DNA of 64,000 nucleotides from Nematostella vectensis (GCF_932526225.1 NC_064048.1:11291665-11355664), one strand, 5' to 3'; positions 1-13,840 are shown, numbered from the stretch's first letter. Program-made: numbers and translations. Notes: a model not told the origin generated them from the sequence alone.

Positions 1-1703
1 AATTATCGTAAACCAACTTTAATGCAAAACACTATTAGACATTTCTTTCATGTGACTGCGAAGTTGACATGTCAACATCTAGAGGGGCTTCACCCAACAA
101 GGAATCATGGGGGACCATGAAAGCACGGTGTCGCGGAAAATTTTCCTGCCCCATTTATCAGGAACATCTGTGCAGCCGATGCCCTTAGTTGGATGGGGTG
201 CACAGGTGCTTTGGGTATGGCCCTGTAGATGGCACAGTGACCACAAGATGTATCTGAATGAAACTGTATACTTATTTAAAATTTTAAAAACATGTGAGTG
301 TTACTTACTTAGTTACAGTAGTTCTTTTGAATATTATTATTTACGTGTATAATTTAGATGAGTAATAAATACTTCTCATTTGTCTCGTAGAGCTCGTATC
401 GTTCCTCCTAAATAACAAACAAAATAATGTGTGTTATTATCTTGGTGCAAAGGAATCTACAGTAGTTTTGTAATCAAATAATTGTTTTACTATTAACACG
501 CTTGTTCTTTCAACCAGTTTGTTGGTCTCACAAATAGACTTTTAATAAACTTGTATCCCTCCCCTCTCCACTCATTAAAGCGGCAGCGTCATGGCACTGC
601 GCATGTCTGGAGTCAGTGTTTCTTGTAGGCTTTCAATTGTCTACACACAGTTGAACTTTAATAGTTGTCAATGCTTTGTTAAAATAATATTCGATATTTT
701 ACTGAATGTTTATTGACAGTTTGTGGGCATTTCCTTTGAATTTAAGTCTTCCACATGGACCAAAGGCTCTTAGGTCAACATTAGAATTTGACTGAAATTC
801 ATTGTGTCCTGGCCGGAAAGCTATTGCAAAGCTCTTCATCACACTGCACTTTTAAGCATATTCTATGTATGCTTCTTTGTACAAAATGTACCCCTCCTAA
901 TAAAACATTAAAGATCACATAACTTGTTTACTTCCTCGACTCTTTGCTTTTTATTTTTGTTCTCTTACTAGGAAAATATCGAATACAAATAATCAGTAAA
1001 GCTAGCAAGCTCATTTTGCTAGCTGTATATAATGCATATCAAGCCTGTATCTTTAGTATCCTGGATCAGGTAGACGAACCTATGTCACACCACTTTTTTG
1101 ATGAGTATTATAAAAAAATACTAAAAAACGTTATCTTGAACTGTGTAAAAAAAAAAAAAAAATAAAAATAACCATAGAGAAAAAAAGGCCATTGGCCTGG
1201 GATCGAACCCGGCCTAAAGAACAAAACGGAAACCATACATACGGATTACCCAATCGGTATGGCAGCACAAGGCTTTTACGGAAGGCTGTAAAGAACCCGA
1301 ATGCCCCAAGCACCGATATTTCCGGCGAATATGCTGTACAACACTCTTGCAAGGTATTCCAACCCGCGCATTAATGGGGAGGACAATAACCAGGATCCCA
1401 GGCCTGTAATACGGTTACGCCACGCACAGCTCGCTGAGATATAGGATGAAAAAAAATACAGGTCTATGTGGGCGTTTTGGGTCCCTTGAGTGTTCGCTAT
1501 GTCGGCGTGGCATCGTAACGCACGCGGGCGCATTGTCTTTTATTGTGTACAGAATGTCTCTGTCGTTTTTTGCTTTACTTTTAGTTTTGCTTTATTTTTA
1601 TTATTATTTTTTTTTAGTCTTTTTATTTGCAGTTCTATGTACAGTATTTGACCATAGCTATGATAACAATTTTTCAAAATTATTGTAACCAACTATTGTA
1701 ACC
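1..1703 (+). repeat. Monomer 1 (most divergent copy)
   Basis: This copy carries the most private changes. They include two at 20-22, G to C at 581, G to A at 818 inside a hairpin arm, a G to T at 1302, and three within five bases at 1489-1493. Its A-tract is A16 (1147-1162) followed by T-interrupted A runs, unlike the pure tracts elsewhere. The excess divergence fits a position nearer the edge of the array (inference). Confidence 0.95.
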
Positions 1704-2843
1704 AATTATCGTAAACCAACTTGACTGCAAAACACTATTAGACATTTCTTTCATGTGACTGCGAAGTTGACATGTCAACATCTAGAGGGGCTTCACCCAA
1801 CAAGGAATCATGGGGGACCATGAAAGCACGGTGTCGCGGAAAATTTTCCTGCCCCATTTATCAGGAACATCTGTGCAGCCGATGCCCTTAGTTGGATGGG
1901 GTGCACGGGTGCTTTGGGTATGGCCCTGTAGATGGCACAGTGACCACAAGATGTATCTGAATGAAACTGTATACTTATTTAAAATTTTAAAAACATGTGA
2001 GTGTTACTTACTTAGTTACAGTATTTCTTTTGAATATTATTATTTACGTGTATAATTTAGATGAGTAATAAATACTTCTCATTTGTCTCGTAGAGCTCGT
2101 ATCGTTCCTCCTAAATAACAAACAAAATAATGTGTGTTATTATCTTGGTGCAAAGGAATCTACAGTAGTTTTGTAATCAAATAATTGTTTTACTATTAAC
2201 ACGCTTGTTCTTTCAACCAGTTTGTTGGTCTCACAAATAGACTTTTAATAAACTTGTATCCCTCCCCTCTCCACTCATTAAAGGGGCAGCGTCATGGCAC
2301 TGCGCATGTCTGGAGTCAGTGTTTCTTGTAGGCTTTCAATTGTCTACACACAGTTGAACTTTAATAGTTGTCAATGCTTTGTTAAAATAATATTCGATAT
2401 TTTACTGAATGTTTATTGACAGTTTGTGGGCATTTCCTTTGAATTTAAGTCTTCCACATGGACCAAAGGCTCTTAGGTCAACATTAGAATTTGACTGAAA
2501 TTCATTGTGTCCTTGCCGGAGAGCTATTGCAAAGCTCTTCATCACACTGCACTTTTAAGCATATTCTATGTATGCTTCTTTGTACAAAATGTACCCCTCC
2601 TAATAAAACATTAAAGATCACATAACTTGTTTACTTCCTCGACTCTTTGCTTTTTATTTTTGTTCTCTTACTAGGAAAATATCGAATACAAATAATCAGT
2701 AAAGCTAGCAAGCTCATTTTGCTAGCTGTATATAATGCATATCAAGCCTGTATCTTTAGTATCCTGGATCAGGTAGACGAACCTATGTCACACCACTTTT
2801 TTGATGAGTATTATAAAAAAATACTAAAAAACGTTATCTGAAC

Positions 2844-2880
<37 letters not shown>

Positions 2881-3410
2881 AAAGAGAAAAAAAAAGGCCA
2901 TTGGCCTGGGATCGAACCCGGCCTAAAGAACAAAACGGAAACCATACATACGGATTACCCAATCGGTATGGCAGCACAGGCTTTTACGGAAGGCTGTAAA
3001 GAACCCGAAGGCCCCAAGCACCGATATTTCCGGCGAATATGCTGTACAACACGCTTGCAAGGTATTCCAACCCGCGCATTAATGGGGAGGACAATAACCA
3101 GGATCCCAGGCCTGTAATACGGTTACGCCACGCACAGCTCGCTGAGATATAGGATGAAAAAAAATACAGGTCTATGTGGGCGTTTTGGGTCCCTTGGGGG
3201 CTCGCTATGTCGGCGTGGCATCGTAACGCACGCGGGCGCATTGTCTTTTATTGTGTACAGAATGTCTCTGTCGTTTTTTGCTTTACTTTTAGTTTTGCTT
3301 TATTTTTATTATTATTTTTTTTAGTCTTTTTATTTGCAGTTCTATGTACAGTATTTGACCATAGCTATGATAACAATTTTTCAAAATTATTGTAACCAAC
3401 TATTGTAACC
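1704..3410 (+). repeat. Monomer 2
   Basis: The A-tract is 30 A. Private changes include loss of a T in GTTATCTGAAC near 2838, loss of an A in GCACAGGC near 2976, and ACGCTTGC near 3053, which breaks the usual ACTCTTGC. It has the CCTTGCCGG variant near 2515 that recurs in monomer 34 and in the first half of the monomer 4 duplication. Confidence 0.95.
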
Positions 3411-4551
3411 AATTATCGTAAACCAACTTGACTGCAAAACACTATTAGACATTTCTTTCATGTTACTGCGAAGTTGACATGTCAACATCTAGAGGGGCTT
3501 CACCCAACAAGGAATCATGGGGGACCATGAAAGCACGGTGTCGCGGAAAATTTTCCTGCCCCATTTATCAGGAACATCTGTGCAGCCGATGCCCTTAGTT
3601 GGATGGGGTGCACAGGTGCTTTGGGTATGGGACTGTAGATGGCACAGTGACCACAAGATGTATCTGAATGAAACTGTATACTTATTTAAAATTTTAAAAA
3701 CATGTGAGTGTTACTTACTTAGTTACAGTAGTTCTTTTGAATATTATTATTTACGTGTATAATTTAGATGAGTAATAAATACTTCTCATTTGTCTCGTAG
3801 AGCTCGTATCGTTCCTCCTAAATAACAAACAAAATAATGTGTGTTATTATCTTGGTGCAAAGGAATCTACAGTAGTTTTGTAATCAAATAATTGTTTTAC
3901 TATTAACACGCTTGTTCTTTCAACCAGTTTGTTGGTCTCACAAATAGACTTTTAATAAACTTGTATCCCTCCCCTCTCCACTCATTAAAGGGGCAGCGTC
4001 ATGGCACTGCGCATGTCTGGAGTCAGTGTTTCTTGTAGGCTTTCAATTGTCTACACACAGTTGAACTTTAATAGTTGTCAATGCTTTGTTAAAATAATAT
4101 TCGATATTTTACTGAATGTTTATTGACAGTTTGTGGGCATTTCCTTTGAATTTAAGTCTTCCACATGGACCAAAGGCTCTTAGTTCAACATTAGAATTTG
4201 ACTGAAATTCATTGTGTCCTGGCCGGAGAGCTATTGCAAAGCTCTTCATCACACTGCACTTTTAAGCATATTCTATGTATGCTTCTTTGTACAAAATGTA
4301 CCCCTCCTAATAAAACATTAAAGATCACATAACTTGTTTACTTCCTCGACTCTTTGCTTTTTATTTTTGTTCTCTTACTAGGAAAATATCGAATACAAAT
4401 AATCAGTAAAGCTAGCAAGCTCATTTTGCTAGCTGTATATAATGCATATCAAGCCTGTATCTTTAGTATCCTGGATCAGGTAGACGAACCTATGTCACAC
4501 CACTTTTTTGATGAGTATTATAAAAAAATACTAAAAAACGTTATCTTGAAC

Positions 4552-4585
<34 letters not shown>

Positions 4586-5118
4586 CATAGAGAAAAAAAA
4601 AGGCCATTGGCCTGGGATCGAACCCGGCCTAAAGAACAAAACGGAAACCATACATACGGATTACCCAATCGGTATGGCAGCACAAGGCTTTTACGGAAGG
4701 CTGTAAAGAACCCGAAGGCCCCAAGCACCGATATTTCCGGCGAATATGCTGTACAACACTCTTGCAAGGTATTCCAACCCGCGCATTAATGGGGAGGACA
4801 ATAACCAGGATCCCAGGCCTGTAATACGGTTACGCCACGCACAGCTCGCTGAGATATAGGATGAAAAAAAATACAGGTCTATGTGGGCGTTTTGGGTCCC
4901 TTGGGGGCTCGCTATGTCGGCGTGGCATCGTAACGCACGCGGGCGCATTGTCTTTTATTGTGTACAGAATGTCTCTGTCGTTTTTTGCTTTACTTTTAGT
5001 TTTGCTTTATTTTTATTATTATTTTTTTTTAGTCTTTTTATTTGCAGTTCTATGTACAGTATTTGACCATAGCTATGATAACAATTTTTCAAAATTATTG
5101 TAACCAACTATTGTAACC
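3411..5118 (+). repeat. Monomer 3
   Basis: The A-tract is 29 A. Private changes include an adjacent double change CC to GA at 3631-3632 (Pro to Asp in the first open frame), a T in CATGTTACTG near 3465, and TTAGTTCAAC near 4184. Confidence 0.95.
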
Positions 5119-7021
5119 AATTATCGTAAACCAACTTGACTGCAAAACACTATTAGACATTTCTTTCATGTGACTGCAAAGTTGACATGTCAACATCTAG
5201 AGGGGCTTCACCCAACAAGGAATCATGGGGGACCATGAAAGCACGGTGTCGCGGAAAATTTTCCTGCCCCATTTATCAGGAACATCTGTGCAGCCGATGC
5301 CCTTAGTTGGATGGGGTGCACAGGTGCTTTGGGTATGGCCCTGTAGATGGCACAGTGACCACAAGATGTATCTGAATGAAACTGTATACTTATTTAAAAT
5401 TTTAAAAACATGTGAGTGTTACTTACTTAGTTACAGTAGTTCTTTTGAATATTATTATTTACGTGTATAATTTAGATGAGTAATAAATACTTCTCATTTG
5501 TCTCGTAGAGCTCGTATCGTTCCTCCTAAATAACAAACAAAATAATGTGTGTTATTATCTTGGTGCAAAGGAATCTACAGTAGTTTTGTAATCAAATAAT
5601 TGTTTTACTATTAACACGCTTGTTCTTTCAACCAGTTTGTTGGTCTCACAAATAGACTTTTAATAAACTTGTATCCCTCCCCTCTCCACTCATTAAAGGG
5701 GCAGCGTCATGGCACTGCGCATGTCTGGAGTCAGTGTTTCTTGTAGGCTTTCAATTGTCTACACACAGTTGAACCTTAATAGTTGTCAATGCTTTGTTAA
5801 AATAATATTCGATATTTTACTGAATGTTTATTGACAGTTTGTGGGCATTTCCTTTGAATTTAAGTCTTCCACATGGACCAAAGGCTGTTAGGTCAACATT
5901 AGAATTTGACTGAAATTCATTGTGTCCTTGCCGGAGAGCTATTGCAAAGCTCTTCATCACACTGCACTTTTAAGCATATTCTATGTATGCTTCTTTGTAC
6001 AAAATGTACCCTGTAACTGAATGTTTATTGACAGTTTGTGGGCATTTCCTTTGAATTTAAGTCTTCCACATGGACCAAAGGCTCTTAGGTCAACATTAGA
6101 ATTTGACTGAAATTCATTGTGTCCTGGCCGGAGAGCTATTGCAAAGCTCTTCATCACACTGCACTTTTAAGCATATTCTATGTATGCTTCTTTGTACAAA
6201 ATGTACCCCTCCTAATAAAACATTAAAGATCACATAACTTGTTTACTTCCTCGACTCTTTGCTTTTTATTTTTGTTCTCTTACTAGGAAAATATCGAATA
6301 CAAATAATCAGTAAAGCTAGCAAGCTCATTTTGCTAGTTGTATATAATGCATATCAAGCCTGTATCTTAAGTATCCTGGATCAGGTAGACGAACCTACGT
6401 CACACCACTTTTTTGATGAGTATTATAAAAAAAAATACTAAAAAACGTTATCTTGAACTGTGTAAAAAAAAAAAAAAAAAAAAAAAAACCATAGAGAAAA
6501 AAAAAGGCCATTGGCCTGGGATCGAACCCGGCCTAAAGAACAAAACGGAAACCATACATACGGATTACCCAATCGGTATGGCAGCACAAGGCTTTTACGG
6601 AAGGCTGTAAAGAACCCGAAGGCCCCAAGCACCGATATTTCCGGCGAATATGCTGTACAACACTCTTGCAAGGTATTCCAACCCGCGCATTAATGGGGAG
6701 GACAATAACCAGGATCCCAGGCCTGTAATACGGTTACGCCACGCACAGCTCGCTGAGATATAGGATGAAAAAAGATACAGGTCTATGTGGGCGTTTTGGG
6801 TCCCTTGGGGGCTCGCTATGTCGGCGTGGAATCGTAACGCACGCGGGCGCATTGTCTTTTATTGTGTACAGAATGTCTCTGTCGTTTTTTGCTTTACTTT
6901 TAGTTTTGCTTTATTTTTATTATTATTTTTTTTAGTCTTTTTATTTGCAGTTCTATGTACAGTATTTGACCATAGCTATGATAACAATTTTTCAAAATTA
7001 TTGTAACCAACTATTGTAACC
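5119..7021 (+). repeat. Monomer 4, with internal ~197 bp duplication
   Basis: At 1903 bp this is the only copy well outside the usual length, because a segment is repeated internally (5819-6011 and again from 6016). It shares GCTAGTTG (T at 6338) and CCTACGTC (C at 6398) with monomers 5 and 6 only. The A-tract is 25 A. Confidence 0.95.
5819..6208 (+). repeat. Internal ~197 bp tandem duplication in monomer 4
   Basis: The segment from ACTGAATGTTTATTG (5819) to AAAATGTACCC (ending 6011) is followed by a four-base filler TGTA (6012-6015). It then starts again at ACTGAATG (6016) and runs on into the normal monomer. The two halves are not identical: the first has GGCTGTTAGG and CCTTGCCGG, the second has consensus GGCTCTTAGG and CCTGGCCGG. 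This is the only such event in the window. Confidence 0.93.
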
Positions 7022-8163
7022 AATTATCGTAAACCAACTTGACTGCAAAACACTATTAGACATTTCTTTCATGTGACTGCGAAGTTGACATGTCAACATC
7101 TAGAGGGGCTTCACCCAACAAGGAATCATGGGGGACCATGAAAGCACGGTGTCGCGGAAAATTTTCCTGCCCCATTTATCAGGAACATCTGTGCAGCCGA
7201 TGCCCTTAGTTGGATGGGGTGCACAGGTGCTTTGGGTATGACCCTGTAGATGGCACAGTGACCACAAGATGTATCTGAATGAAACTGTATACTTATTTAA
7301 AATTTTAAAAACATGTGAGTGTTACTTACTTAGTTACAGTAGTTCTTTTGAATATTATTATTTACGTGTATAATTTAGATGAGTAATAAATACTTCTCAT
7401 TTGTCTCGTAGAGCTCGTATCGTTCCTCCTAAATAACAAACAAAATAATGTGTGTTATTATCTTGGTGCAAAGGAATCTACAGTAGTTTTGTAATCAAAT
7501 AATTGTTTTACTATTAACACGCTTGTTCTTTCAACCAGTTTGTTGGTCTCACAAATAGACTTTTAATAAACTTGTATCCCTCCCCTCTCCACTCATTAAA
7601 GGGGCAGCGTCATGGCACTGCGCATGTCTGGAGTCAGTGTTTCTTGTAGGCTTTCAATTGTCTACACACAGTTGAACTTTAATAGTTGTCAATGCTTTGT
7701 TAAAATAATATTCGATATTTTACTGAATGTTTATTGACAGTTTGTGGGCATTTCCTTTGAATTTAAGTCTTCCACATGGACCAAAGGCTCTTAGGTCAAC
7801 ATTAGAATTTGACTGAAATTCATTGTGTCCTGGCCGGAGAGCTATTGCAAAGCTCTTCATCACACTGCACTTTTAAGCATATTCTATGTATGCTTCTTTG
7901 TACAAAATGTACCCCTCCTAATAAAACATTAAAGATCACATAACTTGTTTACTTCCTCGACTCTTTGCTTTTTATTTTTGTTCTCTTACTAGGAAAATAT
8001 CGAATACAAATAATCAGTAAAGCTAGCAAGCTCATTTTGCTAGTTGTATATAATGCATATCAAGCCTGTATCTTTAGTATCCTGGATCAGGTAGACGAAC
8101 CTACGTCACACCACTTTTTTGATGAGTATTATAAAAAAAATACTAAAAAACGTTATCTTGAAC

Positions 8164-8194
<31 letters not shown>

Positions 8195-8727
8195 CCATAG
8201 AGAACAAAAAAGGCCATTGGCCTGGGATCGAACCCGGCCTAAAGAACAAAACGGAAACCATACATACGGATTACCCAATCGGTATGGCAGCACAAGGCTT
8301 TTACGGAAGGCTGTAAAGAACCCGAAGGCCCCAAGCACCGATATTTCCGGCGAATATGCTGTACAACACTCTTGCAAGGTATTCCAACCCGCGCATTAAT
8401 GGGGAGGACAATAACCAGGATCCCAGGCCTGTAATACGGTTACGCCACGCACAGCTCGCTGAGATATAGGATGAAAAAAAATACAGGTCTATGTGGGCGT
8501 TTTGGGTCCCTTGGGGGCTCGCTATGTCGGCGTGGCATCGTAACGCACGCGGGCGTATTGTCTTTTATTGTGTACAGAATGTCTCTGTCGTTTTTTGCTT
8601 TACTTTTAGTTTTGCTTTATTTTTATTATTATTTTTTTTAGTCTTTTTATTTGCAGTTCTATGTACAGTATTTGACCATAGCTATGATAACAATTTTTCA
8701 AAATTATTGTAACCAACTATTGTAACC
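7022..8727 (+). repeat. Monomer 5
   Basis: A G to A at 7241 turns a TGG codon of the first open frame into TGA. It shares the GCTAGTTG (T at 8044) and CCTACGTC (C at 8104) variants with monomers 4 and 6. A CpG to TpG change near 8556 is private. The A-tract is 26 A. Confidence 0.95.
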
Positions 8728-10431
8728 AATTATTGTAAACCAACTTGACTGCAAAACACTATTAGACATTTCTTTCATGTGACTGCGAAGTTGACATGTC
8801 AACATCTAGAGGGGCTTCACCCAACAAGGAATCATGGGGGACCATGAAAGCACGGTGTCGCGGAATATTTTCCTGCCCCATTTATCAGGAACATCTGTGC
8901 AGCCGATGCCCTTAGTTGGATGGGGTGCACAGGTGCTTTGGGTATGGCCCTGTAGATGGCACAGTGACCACAAGATGTATCTGAATGAAACTGTATACTT
9001 ATTTAAAATTTTAAAAACATGTGAGTGTTACTTACTTAGTTACAGTAGTTCTTTTGAATATTATTATTTACGTGTATAATTTAGATGAGTAATAAATACT
9101 TCTCATTTGTCTCGTAGAGCTCGTATCGTTCCTCCTAAATAACAAACAAAATAATGTGTGTTATTATCTTGGTGCAAAGGAATCTACAGTAGTTTTGTAA
9201 TCAAATAATTGTTTTACTATTAACACGCTTGTTCTTTCAACCAGTTTGTTGGTCTCACAAATAGACTTTTAATAAACTTGTATCCCTCCCCTCTCCACTC
9301 ATTAAAGGGGCAGCGTCATGGCACTGCGCATGTCTGGAGTCAGTGTTTCTTGTAGGCTTTCAATTGTCTACACACAGTTGAACTTTAATAGTTGTCAATG
9401 CTTTGTTAAAATAATATTCGATATTTTACTGAATGTTTATTGACAGTTTGTGGGCATTTCCTTTGAATTTAAGTCTTCCACATGGACCAAAGGCTCTTAG
9501 GTCAACATTAGAATTTGACTGAAATTCATTGTGTCCTGGCCGGAGAGCTATTGCAAAGCTCTTCATCACACTGCACTTTTAAGCATATTCTATGTATGCT
9601 TCTTTGTACAAAATGTACCCCTCCTAATAAAACATTAAAGATCACATAACTTGTTTACTTCCTCGACTCTTTGCTTTTTATTTTTGTTCTCTTACTAGGA
9701 AAATATCGAATACAAATAATCAGTAAAACTAGCAAGCTCATTTTGCTAGTTGTATATAATGCATATCAAGCCTGTATCTTTAGTATCCTGGATCAGGTAG
9801 ACGAACCTACGTCACACCACTTTTTTGATGAGTATTATAAAAAAAATACTAAAAAACGTTATCTTGAACTGTGTAAAAAAAAAAAAAAAAAAAAAAAACC
9901 ATAGAGAAAAAAAAAGGCCATTGGCCTGGGATCGAACCCGGCCTAAAGAACAAAACGGAAACCATACATACGGATTACCCAATCGGTATGGCAGCACAAG
10001 GCTTTTACGGAAGGCTGTAAAGAACCCGAAGGCCCCAAGCACCGATATTTCCGGCGAATATGCTGTACAACACTCTTGCAAGGTATTCCAACCCGCGCAT
10101 TAATGGGGAGGACAATAACCAGGATCCCAGGCCTGTAATACGGTTACGCCACGCACAGCTCGCTGAGATATAGGATGAAAAAAAATACAGGTCTATGTGG
10201 GCGTTTTGGGTCCCTTGGGGGCTCGCTATGTCGGCGTGGCATCGTAACGCACGCGGGCGCATTGTCTTTTATTGTGTACAGAATGTCTCTGTCGTTTTTT
10301 GCTTTACTTTTAGTTTTGCTTTATTTTTATTATTATTTTTTTTAGTCTTTTTATTTGCAGTTCTATGTACAGTATTTGACCATAGCTATGATAACAATTT
10401 TTCAAAATTATTGTAACCAACTATTGTAACC
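8728..10431 (+). repeat. Monomer 6
   Basis: It carries both changes of the conserved hairpin (A at 9728, T at 9750), which together keep the stem fully paired. It starts with ATTGTAAACC (C to T at 8734, also in monomer 12). GGAATATTTTCC at 8866 is shared only with monomer 7. The A-tract is 24 A. Confidence 0.95.
9727..9751 (+). other. Hairpin with paired (compensatory) changes, monomer 6
   Basis: The arms read AACTAGCAA (9727-9735) and TTGCTAGTT (9743-9751). Compared with the consensus, both partners of the second base pair have changed (G-C to A-T), so pairing is kept. Neighbouring monomers 4 and 5 show the intermediate state with only the right arm changed. That state pairs as G-U in a plus-strand RNA and is a mismatch on the minus strand. 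Confidence 0.8.
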
Positions 10432-12134
10432 AATTATCGTAAACCAACTTGACTGCAAAACACTATTAGACATTTCTTTCATGTGACTGCGAAGTTGACA
10501 TGTCAACATCTAGAGGGGCTTCACCCAACAAGGAATCATGGGGGACCATGAAAGCACGGTGTCGCGGAATATTTTCCTGCCCCATTTATCAGGAACATCT
10601 GTGCAGCCGATGCCCTTAGTTGGATGGGGTGCACAGGTGCTTTGGGTATGGCCCTGTAGATGGCACAGTGACCACAAGATGTATCTGAATGAAACTGTAT
10701 ACTTATTTAAAATTTTAAAAACATGTGAGTGTTACTTACTTAGTTACAGTAGTTCTTTTGAATATTATTATTTACGTGTATAATTTAGATGAGTAATAAA
10801 TACTTCTCATTTGTCTCGTAGAGCTCGTATCGTTCCTCCTAAATAACAAACAAAATAATGTGTGTTATTATCTTGGTGCAAAGGAATCTACAGTAGTTTT
10901 GTAATCAAATAATTGTTTTACTATTAACACGCTTGTTCTTTCAACCAGTTTGTTGGTCTCACAAATAGACTTTTAATAAACTTGTATCCCTCCCCTCTCC
11001 ACTCATTAAAGGGGCAGCGTCATGGCACTGCGCATGTCTGGAGTCAGTGTTTCTTGTAGGCTTTCAATTGTCTACACACAGTTGAACTTTAATAGTTGTC
11101 AATGCTTTGTTAAAATAATATTCGATATTTTACTGAATGTTTATTGACAGTTTGTGGGCATTTCCTTTGAATTTAAGTCTTCCACATGGACCAAAGGCTC
11201 TTAGGTCAACATTAGAATTTGACTGAAATTCATTGTGTCCTGGCCGGAGAGCTATTGCAAAGCTCTTCATCACACTGCACTTTTAAGCATATTCTATGTA
11301 TGCTTCTTTGTACAAAATGTACCCCTCCTAATAAAACATTAAAGATCACATAACTTGTTTACTTCCTCGACTCTTTGCTTTTTATTTTTGTTCTCTTACT
11401 AGGAAAATATCGAATACAAATAATCAGTAAAGCTAGCAAGCTCATTTTGCTAGCTGTATATTTTGCACATCAAGCCTGTATCTTTAGTATCCTGGATCAA
11501 GTAGACGAACCTATGTCACACCACTTTTTTGATGAGTATTATAAAAAAATACTAAAAAACGTTATCTTGAACTGTTTAAAAAAAAAAAAAAAAAAGAAAA
11601 CCATAGAGAAAAAACAAGGCCATTGGCCTGGGATCGAACCCGGCCTAAAGAACAAAACGGAAACCATACATACGGATTACCCAATCGGTATGGCAGCACA
11701 AGGCTTTTACGGAAGGCTGTAAAGAACCCGAAGGCCCCAAGCACCGATATTTCCGGCGAATATGCTGTACAACACTGTTGCAAGGTATTCCAACCCGCGC
11801 ATTAATGGGGAGGACAATAACCAGGATCCCAGGCCTGTAATACGGTTACGCCACGCACAGCTCGCTGAGATATAGGATGAAAAAAAATACAGGTCTATGT
11901 GGGCGTTTTGGGTCCCTTGGGGGCTCGCTATGTCGGCGTGGCATCGTAACGCACGCGGGCGCATTGTCTTTTATTGTGTACAGAATGTCTCTGTCGTTTT
12001 TTGCTTTACTTTTAGTTTTGCTTTATTTTTATTATTATTTTTTTTTAGTCTTTTTATTTGCAGTTCTATGTACAGTATTTGACAATAGCTATGATAACAA
12101 TTTTTCAAAATTATTGTAACCAACTATTGTAACC
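10432..12134 (+). repeat. Monomer 7
   Basis: It shares three linked variants with monomer 10 alone: GCACATCAAGCC near 11464, GATCAAGTAG near 11499, and CTGTTTAAA just before the A-tract. The tract is A18, then G, then A4. GGAATATTTTCC (10570) is shared with monomer 6. Confidence 0.95.
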
Positions 12135-13275
12135 AATTATCGTAAACCAACTTGACTGCAAAACACTATTAGACATTTCTTTCATGTGATTGCGAAGTTG
12201 ACATTTCAACATCTAGAGGGGCTTCACCCAACAAGGAATCATGGGGGACCATGAAAGCACGGTGTCGCGGAAAATTTTCCTGCCCCATTTATCAAGAACA
12301 TCTGTGCAGCCGATGCCCTTAGTTGGATGGGGTGCACAGGTGCTTTGGGTATGGCCCTGTAGATGGCACAGTGACCACAAGATGTATCTGAATGAAACTG
12401 TATACTTATTTAAAATTTTAAAAACATGTGAGTGTTACTTACTTAGTTACAGTAGTTCTTTTGAATATTATTATTTACGTGTATAATTTAGATGAGTAAT
12501 AAATACTTCTCATTTGTCTCGTAGAGCTCGTATCGTTCCTCCTAAATAACAAACAAAATAATGTGTGTTATTATCTTGGTGCAAAGGAATCTACAGTAGT
12601 TTTGTAATCAAATAATTGTTTTACTATTAACACGCTTGTTCTTTCAACCAGTTTGTTGGTCTCACAAATAGACTTTTAATAAACTTGTATCCCTCCCCTC
12701 TCCACTCATTAAAGGGGCAGCGTCATGGCACTGCGCATGTCTGGAGTCAGTGTTTCTTGTAGGCTTTCAATTGTCTACACACAGTTGAACTTTAATAGTT
12801 GTCAATGCTTTGTTAAAATAATATTCGATATTTTACTGAAAGTTTATTGACAGTTTGTGGGCATTTCCTTTGAATTTAAGTCTTCCACATGGACCAAAGG
12901 CTCTTAGGTCAACATTAGAATTTGACTGAAATTCATTGTGTCCTGGCCGGAGAGCTATTGCAAAGCTCTTCATCACACTGCACTTTTAAGCATATTCTAT
13001 GTATGCTTCTTTGTACAAAATGTACCCCTCCTAATAAAACATTAAAGATCACATAACTTGTTTACTTCCTCGACTCTTTGCTTTTTATTTTTGTTCTCTT
13101 ACTAGGAAAATATCGAATACAAATAATCAGTAAAGCTAGCAAGCTCATTTTGCTAGCTGTATATAATGCATATCAAGCCTGTATCTTTAGTATCCTGGAT
13201 CAGGTAGACGAACCTATGTCACACCACTTTTTTGATGAGTATTATAAAAAAATACTAAAAAACGTTATCTTGAAC

Positions 13276-13307
<32 letters not shown>

Positions 13308-13840
13308 CCATAGAGAAAAAAAAAGGCCATTGGCCTGGGATCGAACCCGGCCTAAAGAACAAAACGGAAACCATACATACGGATTACCCAATCGGTATGG
13401 CAGCACAAGGCTTTTACGGAAGGCTGTAAAGAACCCGAAGGCCCCAAGCACCGATATTTCCGGCGAATATGCTGTACAACACTCTTGCAAGGTATTCCAA
13501 CCCGCGCATTAATGGGGAGGACAATAACCAGGATCCCAGGCCTGTAATACGGTTACGCCACGCACAGCTCGCTGAGATATAGGATGAAAAAAAATACAGG
13601 TCTATGTGGGCGTTTTGGGTCCCTTGGGGGCTCGCTATGTCGGCGTGGCATCGTAACGCACGCGGGCGCATTGTCTTTTATTGTGTACAGAATGTCTCTG
13701 TCGTTTTTTGCTTTACTTTTAGTTTTGCTTTATTTTTATTATTATTTTTTTTAGTCTTTTTATTTGCAGTTCTATGTACAGTATTTGACCATAGCTATGA
13801 TAACAATTTTTCAAAATTATTGTAACCAACTATTGTAACC
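12135..13840 (+). repeat. Monomer 8
   Basis: The 14-bp palindrome is broken by G to T at 12205. Other private changes are GTGATTGCG near 12190, ATCAAGAAC near 12295 (Gly to Arg in the open frame) and CTGAAAGTTT near 12841. The A-tract is 27 A. Confidence 0.95.

Noticed and set aside
13078-13512. Longer frames of 141-145 codons running through the A-tract with a lysine run
   Set aside because: They exist only in copies whose A-tract length happens to keep the frame open, and the lysine run is just the translated A-tract. Other copies break them, so there is no selection for the frame.
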